Made by a program: the position numbers and the translations under genes
Notes under the pieces: generated by a model
The model's input: the letters and a program-made list of their open reading frames with translations, nothing else
The model's database searches: none
Told to the model about the DNA's origin: nothing
Assembly: GCA_033675265.1 (NCBI GenBank)
Contig: JAUJYZ010000051.1
Span: forward strand, 1-64,000
Source: Actinostola sp. cb2023
Taxonomy: Eukaryota > Cnidaria > Anthozoa > Actiniaria > Actinostolidae
Length of the DNA: 64,000 nucleotides
Direction of reading: 5' to 3'
Part shown: positions 36,901-47,965 of the stretch, piece after piece
Position numbering within the stretch: position 1 is the first letter of the stretch
Layout: each line of letters begins with the position of its first letter

Positions 36901-38167
36901 CCGTTCGTTTCTTTCATTCTTCCATCCTTGACTGACCTGATGACTTGTCAAAATCATCAATCACTCTGTCTCCGATATCAATGGACGTCTAAAATGCGTC
37001 TTAAAATGCGTCTTAAAATGCGTCTTAAATGCGTCTTAGAATAATCGAGGAGTAGGTGCTGCCTTTGTAATTACATCTACAAATGGTTAGACCTTCGCGT
37101 GGCTCGGATGACCATGTTAAATGGCGCCGGTCCCGTCTCTCCACACTCCATTACATTGCACCGGAGGGACGTAAAAGAACCCACACCACTGTTCGACTAA
37201 GAATTGGGCACGGATTTCCTGGTGTGTGTGGTCTGAAGCTAATAAAATAATAATCGATCTCTTTGGTGGTGTCGATCTTACGGCATACTTTGAAGCTAGC
37301 TGTCAGTTTACTTTCCAATTCACGAGTCGATTGATTTCTTCTTCAAGGTTTTACAAGATCATCCTGAACTACTCACACTTCCCCCTGACGAGTAAGTATT
37401 GTCACAAATACAATGTTTCCTCTTGACCTGCTTTTCACATTTATTTATTTCAAACTGTTTTTATTTAGCAGATCAAATGACTTCGAACCGTCAGATGAGC
37501 TAGTTGCGCAGGTTTCTGATCAATGATTCTTTTTCCATAATTGATTGATTTCTTTTTCAAGTTCGTTGTAAAGAGTTGTAGGTCCTTGACGTTGGTATTT
37601 TTGCTTATCTAGATACTTTCAATGGGTTTTAACATCGACGCGATACAAGAAGTACTGAAAAGATTTGGTGGAAATAGTCGGCGAGCGATCGAGGAGCTCA
37701 TTGCGTCGGGCGGTGTCTTGCCCTCGTGTTCTTCACACGGTAAATATTGTCGTATTTTGCTGCAGTTTTTGTAAGATATGGAATATCATAATTTGAGGAT
37801 GCGTACTAAAGGAATGGTACATACCACCTTTATTTGAATCATCGTTATCATCACTACCACCATCACCATTATCATCTATAAACATGCATTATTATTTCAA
37901 CGTTCAAATAATTTCTAGTTAAAATACATGTCTGAACCAATATCTCCTTATCATTTTCGTTTTTTCCCCTCAGCGAACGCATCGCAGACAAGTTCCGAAA
38001 GCGAAGATTCCGATTTAGAAAAAGCTGTAGAAGAACTTGTGCCTGACATAGCCGCTGACCAGGATGCTTACCTCGATCTTTCGCTTGACGATGAAGCGTC
38101 TGTTATCGCTGAGTATAAAGCACTGCTTATGTCGTGTGGATATGACGGCGGGAATTGTTCGCTATAA
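27910..38167 (+). CDS. NUB1: NEDD8 ultimate buster 1
   Basis: An adaptor that targets NEDD8 and NEDD8-modified proteins to the proteasome. Sixteen exons join in frame to about 615 residues, the length of human NUB1: 27910-28038, 28493-28710, 29069-29160, 29526-29693, 30090-30175, 34883-34989, 35159-35268, 35337-35413, 36007-36166, 36316-36416, 36557-36645, 36722-36827, 37348-37391, 37472-37511, 37613-37739 and 37974-38167. The start (ATG 27910) encodes a helix with ERVQLWLPPFT as in NUB1. A ubiquitin-like stretch lies in exons 2-4, then a Glu/Gln/Arg coiled coil. VDNYAILCMDVVWCY is in the helical middle. Three UBA domains follow, near residues 383-416, 446-481 and 510-551 (LVAMGFSVREARLGL, LVSMGFTRQSASEAL, LSMGFNIDAIQEVL), then an acidic tail. 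The exon 2/3 junction is the least certain. Intron 5 carries a 39-copy repeat of its own 3' splice site. Confidence 0.93.
28219..28409. repeat. 191-bp foldback in NUB1 intron 1
   Basis: ACACCTGTTTTCAAAAAC at the left pairs with its complement at the right. The pairing continues through AATTAATTAGAGAAAC, leaving a loop of about 40 bp. Confidence 0.8.
28950..29032. repeat. CCTGCCYG microsatellite
   Basis: An imperfect tract of CCTGCCTG/CCTGCCCG/CCTGCCCA units in NUB1 intron 2. Confidence 0.85.
30176..34882 (+). repeat. 39-copy tandem array of NUB1 intron 5 plus the start of exon 6
   Basis: The unit is about 118 bp: an intron-like 84 bp running from GTGATCACACCTTGAATTAG to TTATATTACTCTAG, then 34 bp identical or nearly so to the start of exon 6 (GCATTAGCTCTCGCTATGAC to GATGAGAAAG). 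I count 40 TCTAG/(G/A)CATTAGCTCTC junctions; only the last, at 34882/34883, leads into the full exon 6. About 26 units restart with GTGATCAC (type A, with a possible 5' splice site; a few read GTGATTAC or GTGAATAC). About 13 have GAAAGAGC as in the real exon (type B, no donor). Copies are nearly identical, so the array is young or homogenised. A few carry small insertions, for example TTAA near 30620 and ATAA near 33890. Confidence 0.97.
35434..35743. mobile_element. MITE in NUB1 intron 8
   Basis: Left TCCCAGGGGGATAAGG and right CCTCCCCCTGGGA are inverse. A second pair is GATGTGAAAGGGGCGGGATG with CACCCCTTTCACATGG. ATTTA is adjacent to both ends. Confidence 0.6.
37085..37230 (+). repeat. SINE-like repeat in NUB1 intron 12
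   Basis: It contains CCTTCGCGTGGCTCGGATGA, CTCCACACTCC and GGAGGGACGTAAAAGAACCC, in the same order as the minus-strand fragment at 11396-11480. Just before it, at about 36984-37040, a 13-bp unit (AAATGCGTCTTAA) is repeated four times. Confidence 0.5.
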
Positions 38168-38523
38168 CATCTACGTTATCCAATCAATCAATGCTTTTTA
38201 CAAGAATATGATCAATAAATAAATTCAACCTCTTGTTTTTGAAGTGTTATTTATTTATTATAATTTTATTGCTATGAAATGTGAATTTATAGGTAAACAT
38301 ACTTTCTTTTTTTTTTCACTCGTGTATCATTCTGTTCTGTTATTTCTCATCTCAATCATACTTTTGCAGTTTAATTTAATACTTGTCTATCGAACCTGCA
38401 AAGTAGGCGTTTCTAGTTAGGATCTGATCTCACCCCTCCCTTTGACCACGCCTGTAATGGGTTATGAGCTGATAACCCTCGTCAACCGAGAAACCAATCG
38501 GGTTATTTTTGTCACTGTGATAT

Positions 38524-39218
38524 TTACATGACGGCAATTAATGATATGATGGTTCTCACTAGTCCAAACCCGAACACAATGGTTCCCAGGATTACTAAAA
38601 TCCCATCCACTAATACTTGAAGTTTAGTTAATTGTTTGTACTTTAATCGTAACAATGGTAGAGAAAGCACGAGAGTAAGCCAAGACACCCAAGTAAAGTT
38701 CCAAGACATGCTCGCCGAGACTGTAATCATCAGAGAACCACACAGTACAATGTAGGACACTGCGGCTAGAAAGAGGTTTGTGCTCACATGTCCATGTTAT
38801 CACGTGTTTGAATGGAGCCCAGACATGCATTCCGATGTCCTGGTAGCTCCATCGGTGCCTTCTCTTTTCACCACATTCATCTTCATAATCCAGACATTCG
38901 CTAAGAAGATTGGCTGTGTATCCCATGATGAAAGGTAGAACGAAGAATGCGACAACAGCGGTGATTCCTTCTTCGTGGATAGCGTAAGGCAGTGCAAGGA
39001 ACCCAACATGACCTTCCATGTAATTGAGCATATTCAAGGCTAATTACTAATTTCCTGAGACTCAAGATGGAACCAGTTCTTGTTGGGCTGAGAAAAGGTG
39101 GTTTTCTTCCATGCAATGGATCGTTGTTTTCATGTTGTGACTGATGGGATGTTTGTTGTTCCAGGTCAGCAATAGTTTGTTTGAGAGGTTGATAATCATG
39201 ACGGTTTATCACAATCAA
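38524..39218 (-). pseudogene. Broken SLC32/VIAAT-type amino-acid transporter
   Basis: Minus-strand fragments encode pieces of a vesicular inhibitory amino-acid transporter: a cytosolic leader (QQTSHQSQHENNDPLHGRKP), the first membrane segments (GHVGFLALPYAIHEEGITAV, then VLPFIMGYTANLLSECLDYE), and, in another frame, later segments (NLFLAAVSYIVLCGSLMITV ... LVDGILVILGTIVFGFGLV). The frame changes between 38800 and 38790, and again before LNMLNYMEGH near 39040. The long middle of the transporter is missing, leaving roughly half of the normal length. Human VIAAT shares the GLPYAI block and the C-terminal membrane helix. Splice signals do not repair the frames, so this reads as a deleted pseudogene. 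Confidence 0.6.
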
Positions 39219-39555
39219 TTAAGACATCTGAAAAGGAAAGATCCTTTGTAATTCATACACCGTTTATTATATATATACATGAAAACATTTCTCGATTCTG
39301 ATTGGTTGAGAGCAGTGCAGGTTCTTTTTTGAAATACAGTGCAGGAAAAATGAAATTCAGCCAGTTATTTCTCGATGCTGAATTATCAGCTAAAACAATC
39401 TTAAAACCAAACATTTCCTCGACTTTGGTGTTGAAAACATTACGATACATCGAAACTATCCTATGGATTTTTGACCGAACAAGAACAAGAATGCATGGTG
39501 ATTAGGTGAAGTGCCATATATCCTGTTTTGAACTATATTGGTTGACTCCCGGGTT

Positions 39556-40081
39556 GAAATCACTTCGAAAAATCGGGAGTTCGAAAAATCGAAGGTGGCA
39601 TCGAATTACGCTAGAATGATGGATATATTGTGCTATAACAACGTAGAAGGCAAACAAAGTATTATGACACTCCTTTACATGCAGATCTTTATGTACAAAT
39701 AAAACGTAAATTTAAAGATTAGAGTTAATTCGGCAGAACAAGAACCAATATTGATCAGTAATTCTGACTGCGTTTATATTTTTTACAGTGATTTGGTGAG
39801 AAAAACAAAGTTCATTCAACTGACGGAAGTTGTAATTTAGATCAAAGTGCGCATAATTGGTTCCTAAATTTACAAGGTTCGGAGAAATCGAGGGCAATTT
39901 TGGCCACTGGAGCCAATAATTCGGGTTCGAAAAATCGGGAGTTTCGAAAAATCGAGGGTTCGAAACTGATTGGAAGTAAATTTACAGTGTTTGACTGAAG
40001 AAATCCAATGGAAACGAGGTTTGGTTCGAAAAATCCGGAGTTTCGAAAAATCGAGGGTTCGAAAAATCGGGATTCCACTGT
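39556..40081. repeat. TTCGAAAAATCG repeat cluster
   Basis: About nine copies of TTCGAAAAATCGRG-like motifs are grouped at both ends (39556-39600 and 39880-40075). The right end reads CGGGATTCCACTGTA. Such subterminal repeats are common in DNA transposons, but complete inverted ends are not visible. Confidence 0.5.
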
Positions 40082-40377
40082 ATATCTTTACAATAAATGA
40101 TTGTCAGTTGACATGCAGTTATTTTTAAAGTCAGTTGTCAGTTAACCCCATAACCCAATTCAGACCCTCTTCAGTGCATATCATAGACCATTTTTCACAC
40201 ACGATGTTGGTAAACAGCAAAGCCCAGAGTTGGGTTGTAGCCATGTAATTAAACATAACTAGGTAAGACTCGTGGCAACAAAGTGACAGCTGAACTTTAG
40301 TCTCTCGAAACATCGATGACTTACAGGTCCGATTTCTGGGCATTAGTTCAATTTGTTTTTCATCACACACTCTGCAA

Positions 40378-40645
40378 TCATATTGCTGGAAATATTCTGC
40401 ACACCACGATTTTCTCTAAACTTTGTACATGTTTGTATAACCAAGTGATAAGAATGTCATAATTTGCGTTTTCTCTTGTGGCAATGTTTTTCGCGCGCAA
40501 TGTTGGCCATGTTTGTTTTTATCCTCTAACGTTTCTACTAGGGTGGTACTGGTCGTGAGGTTGCTTTATTTGTACGATTTCATACTCTGCAAGCAGTTTG
40601 TGCCTACCACTCAGGACAGTGTGAGACTGCGATGTCTGTTCTTAA
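40378..40645 (+). pseudogene. Relic copy of NUB1 intron 8 end and exon 9 start
   Basis: This 270-bp block is nearly identical to 35840-36106, including the 3' splice site ACTAG/GGTGGTACTGG and about 100 bp of exon 9. It differs at a handful of positions, for example ACGACTTC to ACGATTTC and CAGTATGAG to CAGTGTGAG. It stops abruptly after CTGTTCTTAA and joins CATTACAACGCC. It lacks every other NUB1 exon and cannot be functional. Confidence 0.9.
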
Positions 40646-41271
40646 CATTACAACGCCTGTAATGTTACGCAGATCAAATGATGGCGATGGGTAGCCTGTG
40701 GTTTTTGGTTATTGCCTTGGGCTACCTGTGTACCTACTAGTAATTTCCATGGCCAACTCCCTGGCCAACTCCAAGAGTTATGTGTGTCGTTGAGAGGAAG
40801 AAAAGTCATTGGTTTTGGAAGTCGACGAAGTATTTGCCAACCCCGTTTACACTGAACGAAATATTGACGAAGGTGTGTTGTCTTTTTGTTGATCGACAAT
40901 GACTTTAAGTCTACTATATAACTTTTAGGGTTTCTGATGATTTTTATGATCCGAGAAATATTTATATTATTATATGTTTTTAAAAGACTTATATACAACA
41001 TATAAATAATGTAATCTGCCTGATCATTACAGTATATATATATTATACTTGTATTAGTTATAATCCTATCAATCCTTCTACCTGCTGAGTGAACTGAATA
41101 GTTGAACCTTGGTGGTCGAACTAATTGGACACTTCAATCTACATTCATGCATATCATACTATTGTTCACAATTAGGCCATTTTTTCTCAAATAAAGCGGG
41201 AAATGTTTGCTTTTAACAGCGTTCACACACGAAGTTTTTGTGATGTAGGCAAACAGCTAACTGCTAAGTTA

Positions 41272-42576
41272 GGGGCGGACCATTTGATTTTTGATGGGGG
41301 GTGGGGGCGATTTAAAGTATGGTCGATATTTTTTTTTCACCTTTTCATGTTGCACGATATTTTTTCACTGCCTTAGGCCCTTGCACGATATTTTTTTTAA
41401 CCAAATTTATTTTTGTTTGCCAATATCTATTCAGTTGCCAAATTGAAAATATTGAAAATTGTATAATAAATTACCTTTGTTATTTTATTTTATTATTTGT
41501 ACAGTCTGTTGTTCTACTTACATCATGATTTATTAAATTTACATGCCATCAATCAATGAATGGTGAAATATTTCCACTGAAACAGAAGAAGAACGCGCGA
41601 TTTGATTGGTTGTTGAGCATGCATTGTTATGTTATATAGAAGTACGGAGCAGCGAAAGCAAAGCAGAAAATCTGTTTAAAACTAGTTTTTTATATTATAA
41701 AGCGAATAGAAGGTGACTCTCCTTGCTTCAGTATACGAAAAAAAATAATGCACTTCTGAGGTCTTGAAAGCTCCACTACCAGCAGTTTCAAGACCTCAGC
41801 GTGCATTTTAATTTTGTAAAGAAGCACGGAGAGTCATTTTCTTTTAGTTAAATATATAATTATCAAGTATTCAATGCTCGCGTTGCAATACTTTTCAGAG
41901 GCGTAGCATGCTTTTTTTCAAATGTACGCACAGAGCAAAACGAAGCCGAAGCCGCGCGCTTCTAGGGGTGTAAGGGGGCATACTCCCCCTGGAAATTTTG
42001 AAATCTAGAGCCTTGGAAATACCATTTTCTTCGTTTTCTAGCGGATTTTCTTGCTACACAAATATATTATATAGTAAAATGCTGATCACTCGGGGGTTTT
42101 TTGTAGTTTATTTTGTTTGAGAGACTGTTCACTGGGGCTGCTTCTAACTACAATAATATTAATACATATACACACTCCCTGAAGTGCCATTTCCCGGATT
42201 TCATAATTTCAAAGCTAGTCAGCTCTTACGATTTTGTCTTAGATTTCATTTTTTTAAATATATATATTTTAATTATTTTAAATTGTACGCACGTGTGTAT
42301 ACGTGCATAATGCACGCTACGCCCCTTGGGCTACAATGCTAGGTTTTGAATTTGAAATTCAAGACCTGTCCCGTGCAGAGTACACAGGTACAGTATAACA
42401 CTCAAATTTAGGTATACCAAATTTAAAAAAAGCTGAAGTTGGTGTCACAATAATGCACGATATTTTTTTTGATGCATTTGTTCTTGCGCGATATTTTTTT
42501 AAAGGTGGAAGTGCTTGCTCGATATTTATTTTGGGATTTAACCCCCACCCCCATCAATGATCAAATGGTCTGCCCC
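41272..42576. mobile_element. Harbinger-like element, about 1.3 kb, inside the gasdermin pseudogene
   Basis: Left end GGGGCGGACCATTTGATTTT and right end GATCAAATGGTCTGCCCC are inverse, with TTA directly outside both ends, the target type of PIF/Harbinger elements. Several subterminal copies of GC(A/G)CGATATTTTTT sit near both ends. The matching place in the intact gene's intron (48555-48595) lacks the element. No transposase frame is seen. A second inverted pair (CAGAGGCGTAGCATGC at 41896 and GCACGCTACGCCCCTTG ending 42328) suggests a nested hAT-like element. Confidence 0.8.
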
Positions 42577-43340
42577 TTAAAAGCCAGTGTTTGTTGAAAC
42601 GTCTGGACCCCTGCATGTTCAGAGTTGGGTTGTAGCAAGTAACCAATGAAATGAGTTCGTGAGCCAACATTGGTGGCAGCAAAGTGACAGCTGAACTTTC
42701 TGAATTCTCGAAACATCGATCTCATGGCCAGTTATTAGTGACAACTAGTTAACTCTGACTTACAGGTCCGATTTCTGGGCATTAGTTCAATTTGTTTTTC
42801 ATCAGAATGATCGATATCAAAAACGTGCGTTTTTGACGTCCGTTTCACAACCTCGAAAATTAGCGAAATTTGACTTCGATTTTAATTCTTCCAAAATACA
42901 AAACCCACTTTCTCGGCAAACTTCGATCTCTCTTCTTGACATATTCAGTCGTGAATGTTTCCCTTAGGCTAAACTATAGAAAACTATATATCATAGTAAA
43001 GCTTAAGAACTGTAGAAAACCACGAAATAATAAAAAATCGTAAAAGTTTTAATCCCATTGAGAAAGAAGGCCCGATTCCGAAAAATGGAGGCTTTCATAA
43101 AATCGAATTACCAGCGCTCCGGTCAAATATGAATCTGAATGCTGAATCTCTATCACCAGGTATTGTTTTCCAAAAGCGTGTCGGGGATTTTCGATATTTG
43201 ATTCCAAAAAAAAATGACAAGCATTCAAAGTTTGATGTTAGATATTTTTCGAGTTGATGTAAAATGAATGCTAATAACTTGAAATCTAAAGCGAAATCAA
43301 ACAATCCCCGACATGCTTTTTGAGATCGAATAACAAAGTA

Positions 43341-43390
43341 GTCTCCCTCGCATCCGTTTTTAGTTCCGTCACGAAACGCTCTCGGATACC
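43341..43390. repeat. One-ended copy of the TAGTCTCCCTCGCA repeat
   Basis: TAGTCTCCCTCGCATCCG followed by TTCCGTCACGAAACGCTC matches one end of the 19311-19538 element. No opposite end is found nearby. Confidence 0.55.
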
Positions 43391-44625
43391 CTATTAATTC
43401 ACGTTTATGTCGAGCTTCATGGTAAAATATACTTTAATAGTAGAAATAAGCTTCCAAAATTGTGTAAACAAAAGACACCTCATTTCCGCCATTTTCCGGC
43501 TTGTACTGACGACACCTTATCCAATCAGAATCGTTATGAGGTCACTGAGGTCATCATAAACTAATTGAGCCACAAAACTCCCGCCAAACTGGTTTTGCAA
43601 GCCTCGAGAAGCCAACGAACGAGACTTCTAAAACGTATAAACTAATATAGACGGCAATACGCTTTGCTCTCGAACTGAACTTTTTATCACAAAACTATGG
43701 AATTCCAAATTCCCGGCCGTTCTTTCGCGCGCCATCAACAGTGCACCGTTGTAAAACCGCTGTACTTATTGACGTCAGCCTCGAGTCAGTGTAAATTATT
43801 CACAAATATCAACAAGAACACGGGAAAATGTTGACATGACACAATAGAAACATTTTTGAATTGCACGAACTGTTTTCTGAATCGAGGCTAAGCCTGTACA
43901 AATCCGTCTTATGTCAAGGACAGCGGTCATCTCTAAACAACGCGAAACTGGAGTATTAGTTTCACACATTTCGTGTTTGTTGATATTATTCGACGGAGCA
44001 CATTTTCGTCCATAACTCAAAAAGAAAAATTTCGATTCAGAATTTTTTTTCACCAAATCATAGTTTGTAATATTTTCTTGCTGATAAGCTAAGAAAAGCA
44101 AATTCGTGATTGGGCCGGTTTGAGATCTCTATCAATTCTTTCTAATCAACTTTTATCAGTTAATTTTTTGCTTTTTTAGCCAATAGATGTCAGTAGCAAG
44201 ATCAAGACAACAGAATTCCTTTCCAACTATTCTAATGACCCCACCCTTCGTGTGTCTGGCAAGCTTGGTGGTAAGTTGGCCCAAGAGCTTGGAAGTGATG
44301 TTTCAACAGCTGATTCATTCATTGTTAAAATGGACCTTGGTACAATTAACAAAAGTGAAATAAGATGGCAAGACTTGAATGATGCACTGAAAGACCAAAC
44401 ACTCAACTTAGACCATGAATTTGTCCAGGCTATTCTGAACAGTAAGAGAAGAAAGCTGTGCATCATACCCGAAATACTGACAACTACAAAGGATACCAAT
44501 ATACAGTCAGATCTGCAAGTACAAGGTAAGGGCATAGTTAACGTTGTCTTGTAATTTGTAAGGTACAAGTGTCATATGTGTACATTGCAAATCACGTACG
44601 GTGGTGGTAGTGTAGTGCATGATGA

Positions 44626-44835
<210 letters not shown>

Positions 44836-45467
44836 ACTATTATTTCAGTATAATAAATAATATGAAAGAAAAAATGAAAGCCGGATATTGGAAAGTCAAT
44901 GCCATGTTTCTATCCATAAATTAGTCGGCTTCAACTAAGAAATGCTGAGGACTGGGAGTAGATTAGAAAAGTCCTGCATCCCTTGTCATCCTGTGCATAC
45001 TGACTCTCATAAATTAGTTTTACCTGCTATCAATCATCATCATCACCATCTTTACATCATTCCACCTTTCCCCATGCCTAGTATAACGATTGAACACTTG
45101 TTGTTTTGTTTTCTTTGCCAGGCGGTGCTGATGCACAAGCATCTTGTTTAACTAAATTATCAGTTAAATTAGATGGTTCTGTTCAAAAGACACTCATCAT
45201 CGTTCCTTTGACATACCAAATGACACTGTCATGGCATATGGATGTTATCAGCTGAATACATCAGAAGGGCTTGGACAACTGCAACTAGCTGTAGCCGTCT
45301 AACACTAAAGTAGCAAATGTACAACAATTCTGATAGAATGAACAATAATTTTATTTAGCCACCTACATTTGGAATTACAGAATTTAAATAACATGTGTAA
45401 GTGAAAGAGATGAATTCTGAATGCACTGTGAATGTACATATTAGGGCCATTTATACGAGAGAAAATA

Positions 45468-45671
45468 GGACGCGTCTTATCTAAGATGCGTGTTAAATAA
45501 GACGCGAACTATCCGTATAAACGGCACTTTTTGTCGTATTCTTAATTAAGTCGCGAACAAAATAAGAACAGCTCAAAACGCTGTTCTTCGGTAAGCCGCG
45601 TCTTAGTTAAGAACATAACAAAAAGTGCCGTTTATACGGATAGTTCGCGTCTTATTTAAGACGCGTCTTAA
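45468..45671. repeat. 204-bp foldback
   Basis: GACGCGAACTATCCGTATAA and CGGCACTTTTTGT at the left pair with their complements at the right, ending AAGACGCGTCTTA. It lies just 3' of the gasdermin pseudogene. Confidence 0.8.
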
Positions 45672-46434
45672 AGCCAGCGCTGATAGGGCGCAATGCGCGA
45701 TGTACTGTGAAGTGCGCAATTGTACTACAACTGGCTATATTGCGCGTTTGTTCCGGCTCCGGCGTAGGTACGTATATTGAATGTCGCAATTAACTCGTCA
45801 TCATGAGAGATGTTCGCACAAAAGGGGGCTTAATTTATTTAGGGTGTGGCTTCCAATTTATAAAATATTTCATGAAACGAATATATCAAAGGGGTCTAAC
45901 AACGAAACTCCTTTTTGTGTGATCAGATCTCATATACTTATTACTGTTGTGGGCTTGAGCCAATCAATGTATGTCAATCAAATCTGAATGTGTAGCGCTT
46001 CTAATTCTTGCTAGAAGCTTGATCAAGGATTTTAAACTGAGAATCCTGAGAACAAGTCTATGGCATGCTCAGTGCAGAATTAGAAACGATGCGGTTTAAA
46101 TACGTGGGATCACTCATTTTATATCCGAGGAAAGGAATGACATAACAGGCATTTAACTCAACCAGACGTGAGTGCAAGTCGGCCCTTTGGGTATGGAGTC
46201 GATCGTTAGTGCTAAAATAACTCCTTATCTTATGATGCGATGTAAATATTAGCTTGATGTCAATGTTTTTATAATAGCGACGAATGAGACTGCGAATTCG
46301 AACACTGTAGAATTGGACAATAAATCAGGGTAGTTTGTAACATTTACTAATTAGGTTGTTCGGTAAAGCCAATAAATGGTCTTATTAAGATACCGCCAAA
46401 CCCCCCCCCCCCCCCCCCCCCCCCCATATATTTG

Positions 46435-46745
46435 CTATACGGGTATGAGCCGCTGGATAGGGTATGGTTTTTGAGCTTTTGGTCTTACATAGGGTATACA
46501 TTTCACCCTAAATTGTCTTGAATAGGGTCTGTATTTCTGACAAGGATCCATAATTTTCCCTTTTTAGAGTGTTAGATAGGGTATTAAATTTTGAGATTAA
46601 AAAAAAAAGTGCCTTACACTACAGGATTACTACTAACTAGTACTAAGTTGTCAATAACTGTCTGAAATAGGGTATAGAATTTCCCTCGAGTCTTAGATAG
46701 GGTCCACTTTTTACCGATCTGTCTCGAACAGGGTATGAATTTTCA
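46435..46745. repeat. Degenerate TAGGGT-containing repeat
   Basis: GATAGGGTAT-like motifs recur about every 30-50 bp (for example 46455, 46490, 46524, 46574, 46667, 46697, 46729). An eighth occurs on the far side of the inserted element at 47277. The spacing excludes a telomere-type array. Confidence 0.55.
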
Positions 46746-46766
46746 AGATGTCGCTGTCTTCAGTTA

Positions 46767-47273
46767 TGCACTAGTCAATTCCAAGAGTGCCCACCCCCCA
46801 CCCCCACCCGGGCATACCCCGGGGCATTTGACTTTTTGGAAAAAAATTGGTCAAATTCCCCTCTGTGTGGGCCAATAACGTGGTCAAATGCCCCACCGTT
46901 CGGGCTCCACTTACGGTCAAATACCCGCGGCCCCTCCGGCCTGGCAAATCTCGGAATTGCACTCAAAAGTACTTATAATTTTAAACTGAGCCGAAACAGG
47001 TCGACATTCTTTTATTTATAATGCCCAACAAAACAGTATTAAAACACATCAGTTTATACTGAAATGTATTAAACCGCATCTTTTTTTCCCCGCTGCCTAG
47101 TATCTTTTGCTTTTTCAGCTCCTCTAGCCCTAAAATTTGGTCAATAGTCAAATGCTCGCTGGTCGGGGCTTTATTCAGCGTCAAATTCCTCACTATGCGG
47201 AACGTAACAGTCAAATGCCCGGGGTATGCCCGGGGGGGAGGGGGGATGGGCACTCTTGGAATTGACTAGTGCA
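46767..47273. mobile_element. PIF/Harbinger-like MITE, intact
   Basis: The terminal inverted repeats TGCACTAGTCAATTCCAAGA and complement are perfect over at least 26 bp. TTA flanks both ends (46764-46766 and 47274-47276). The interior matches 5915-6805 without the two nested foldbacks. The element splits the TAGGGT-rich repeat. Confidence 0.9.
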
Positions 47274-47384
47274 TTAGATAGGGTCAGGGTTTACGGTCCC
47301 CAAGCGGGACACCCCTATCAAAACCCAGACCAAGTACCCCCCCCCCGGGAGACAAACGACCTTCTCAATAATATCAGGGTAGCA

Positions 47385-47426
<42 letters not shown>

Positions 47427-47447
47427 TAGCGGGGGGGGGGGGGGGGG
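47385..47447. repeat. G41 and G17 homopolymer tract
   Basis: Two G-runs separated by ATAGC. With the C25 run at 46401-46425 they may be the ends of the repeat that surrounds the Harbinger-like MITE. Confidence 0.7.
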
Positions 47448-47699
47448 TGGGATGGGGAAGGGTTTGTGAGCACGCTTCACGTGCCATTTTTTCGCAAATT
47501 CACGACTCAAAAGAATCATTTAAGCCATTTCACGCACGTCTTTCTTGCAAATTCACAGATCACGGTTTTATCTTTTGTTTATGAAGTATTTTTCACGATC
47601 CACGCGCCATTTTTGGGCCAAATCACGCGTCACGTGTAACCCCTTTGCTACCCTGTAATTTCTCGATCTGTCAGCATTTTTTATAAGCTCTTTTCACCA

Positions 47700-47870
47700 G
47701 AACTCTTTTGTTTTTGAAGTGTTATCTATTTATTCTATAATTATTGATAGCGTACAAGTACACTCCTGTACCATTCTGTTCTTTCTCATCTCAATCATCC
47801 TTTTACCTGTCCATCAAACCTGCAAAGTAGGCGTTTCTAGTTAGGATCTCACCCCTCCCCTTGACAACGC
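47700..47870. repeat. Diverged duplicate of the NUB1 3' flank
   Basis: Sequences such as TTTGTTTTTGAAGTGTTAT and AACCTGCAAAGTAGGCG occur here and, in the same order, at 38235-38415 just after NUB1. The duplicate sits directly before the intact gasdermin gene. Confidence 0.8.
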
Positions 47871-47965
47871 TTGTTACGCAGATCGAATGGTGGCGATGGG
47901 TAGCCTGTGTTTTTTCGTTATTTGCTTGCATTGGGCTACCTGTGTACTTCCTGGTAATTTCCAAG

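Noticed and set aside
41893..42330. Separate hAT element nested in the Harbinger-like element
   Set aside because: The inverted ends are suggestive (GGCGTAGC type), but no target duplication was found and the ends match imperfectly. It is mentioned only within the host element.
46440..46740. Interstitial telomere repeat (TTAGGG)
   Set aside because: TAGGGT motifs are 30-50 bp apart and not in tandem, so this is not a telomeric tract.
47226..47519. Poly-Gly and poly-Pro frames
   Set aside because: They are translations of G and C homopolymer runs.
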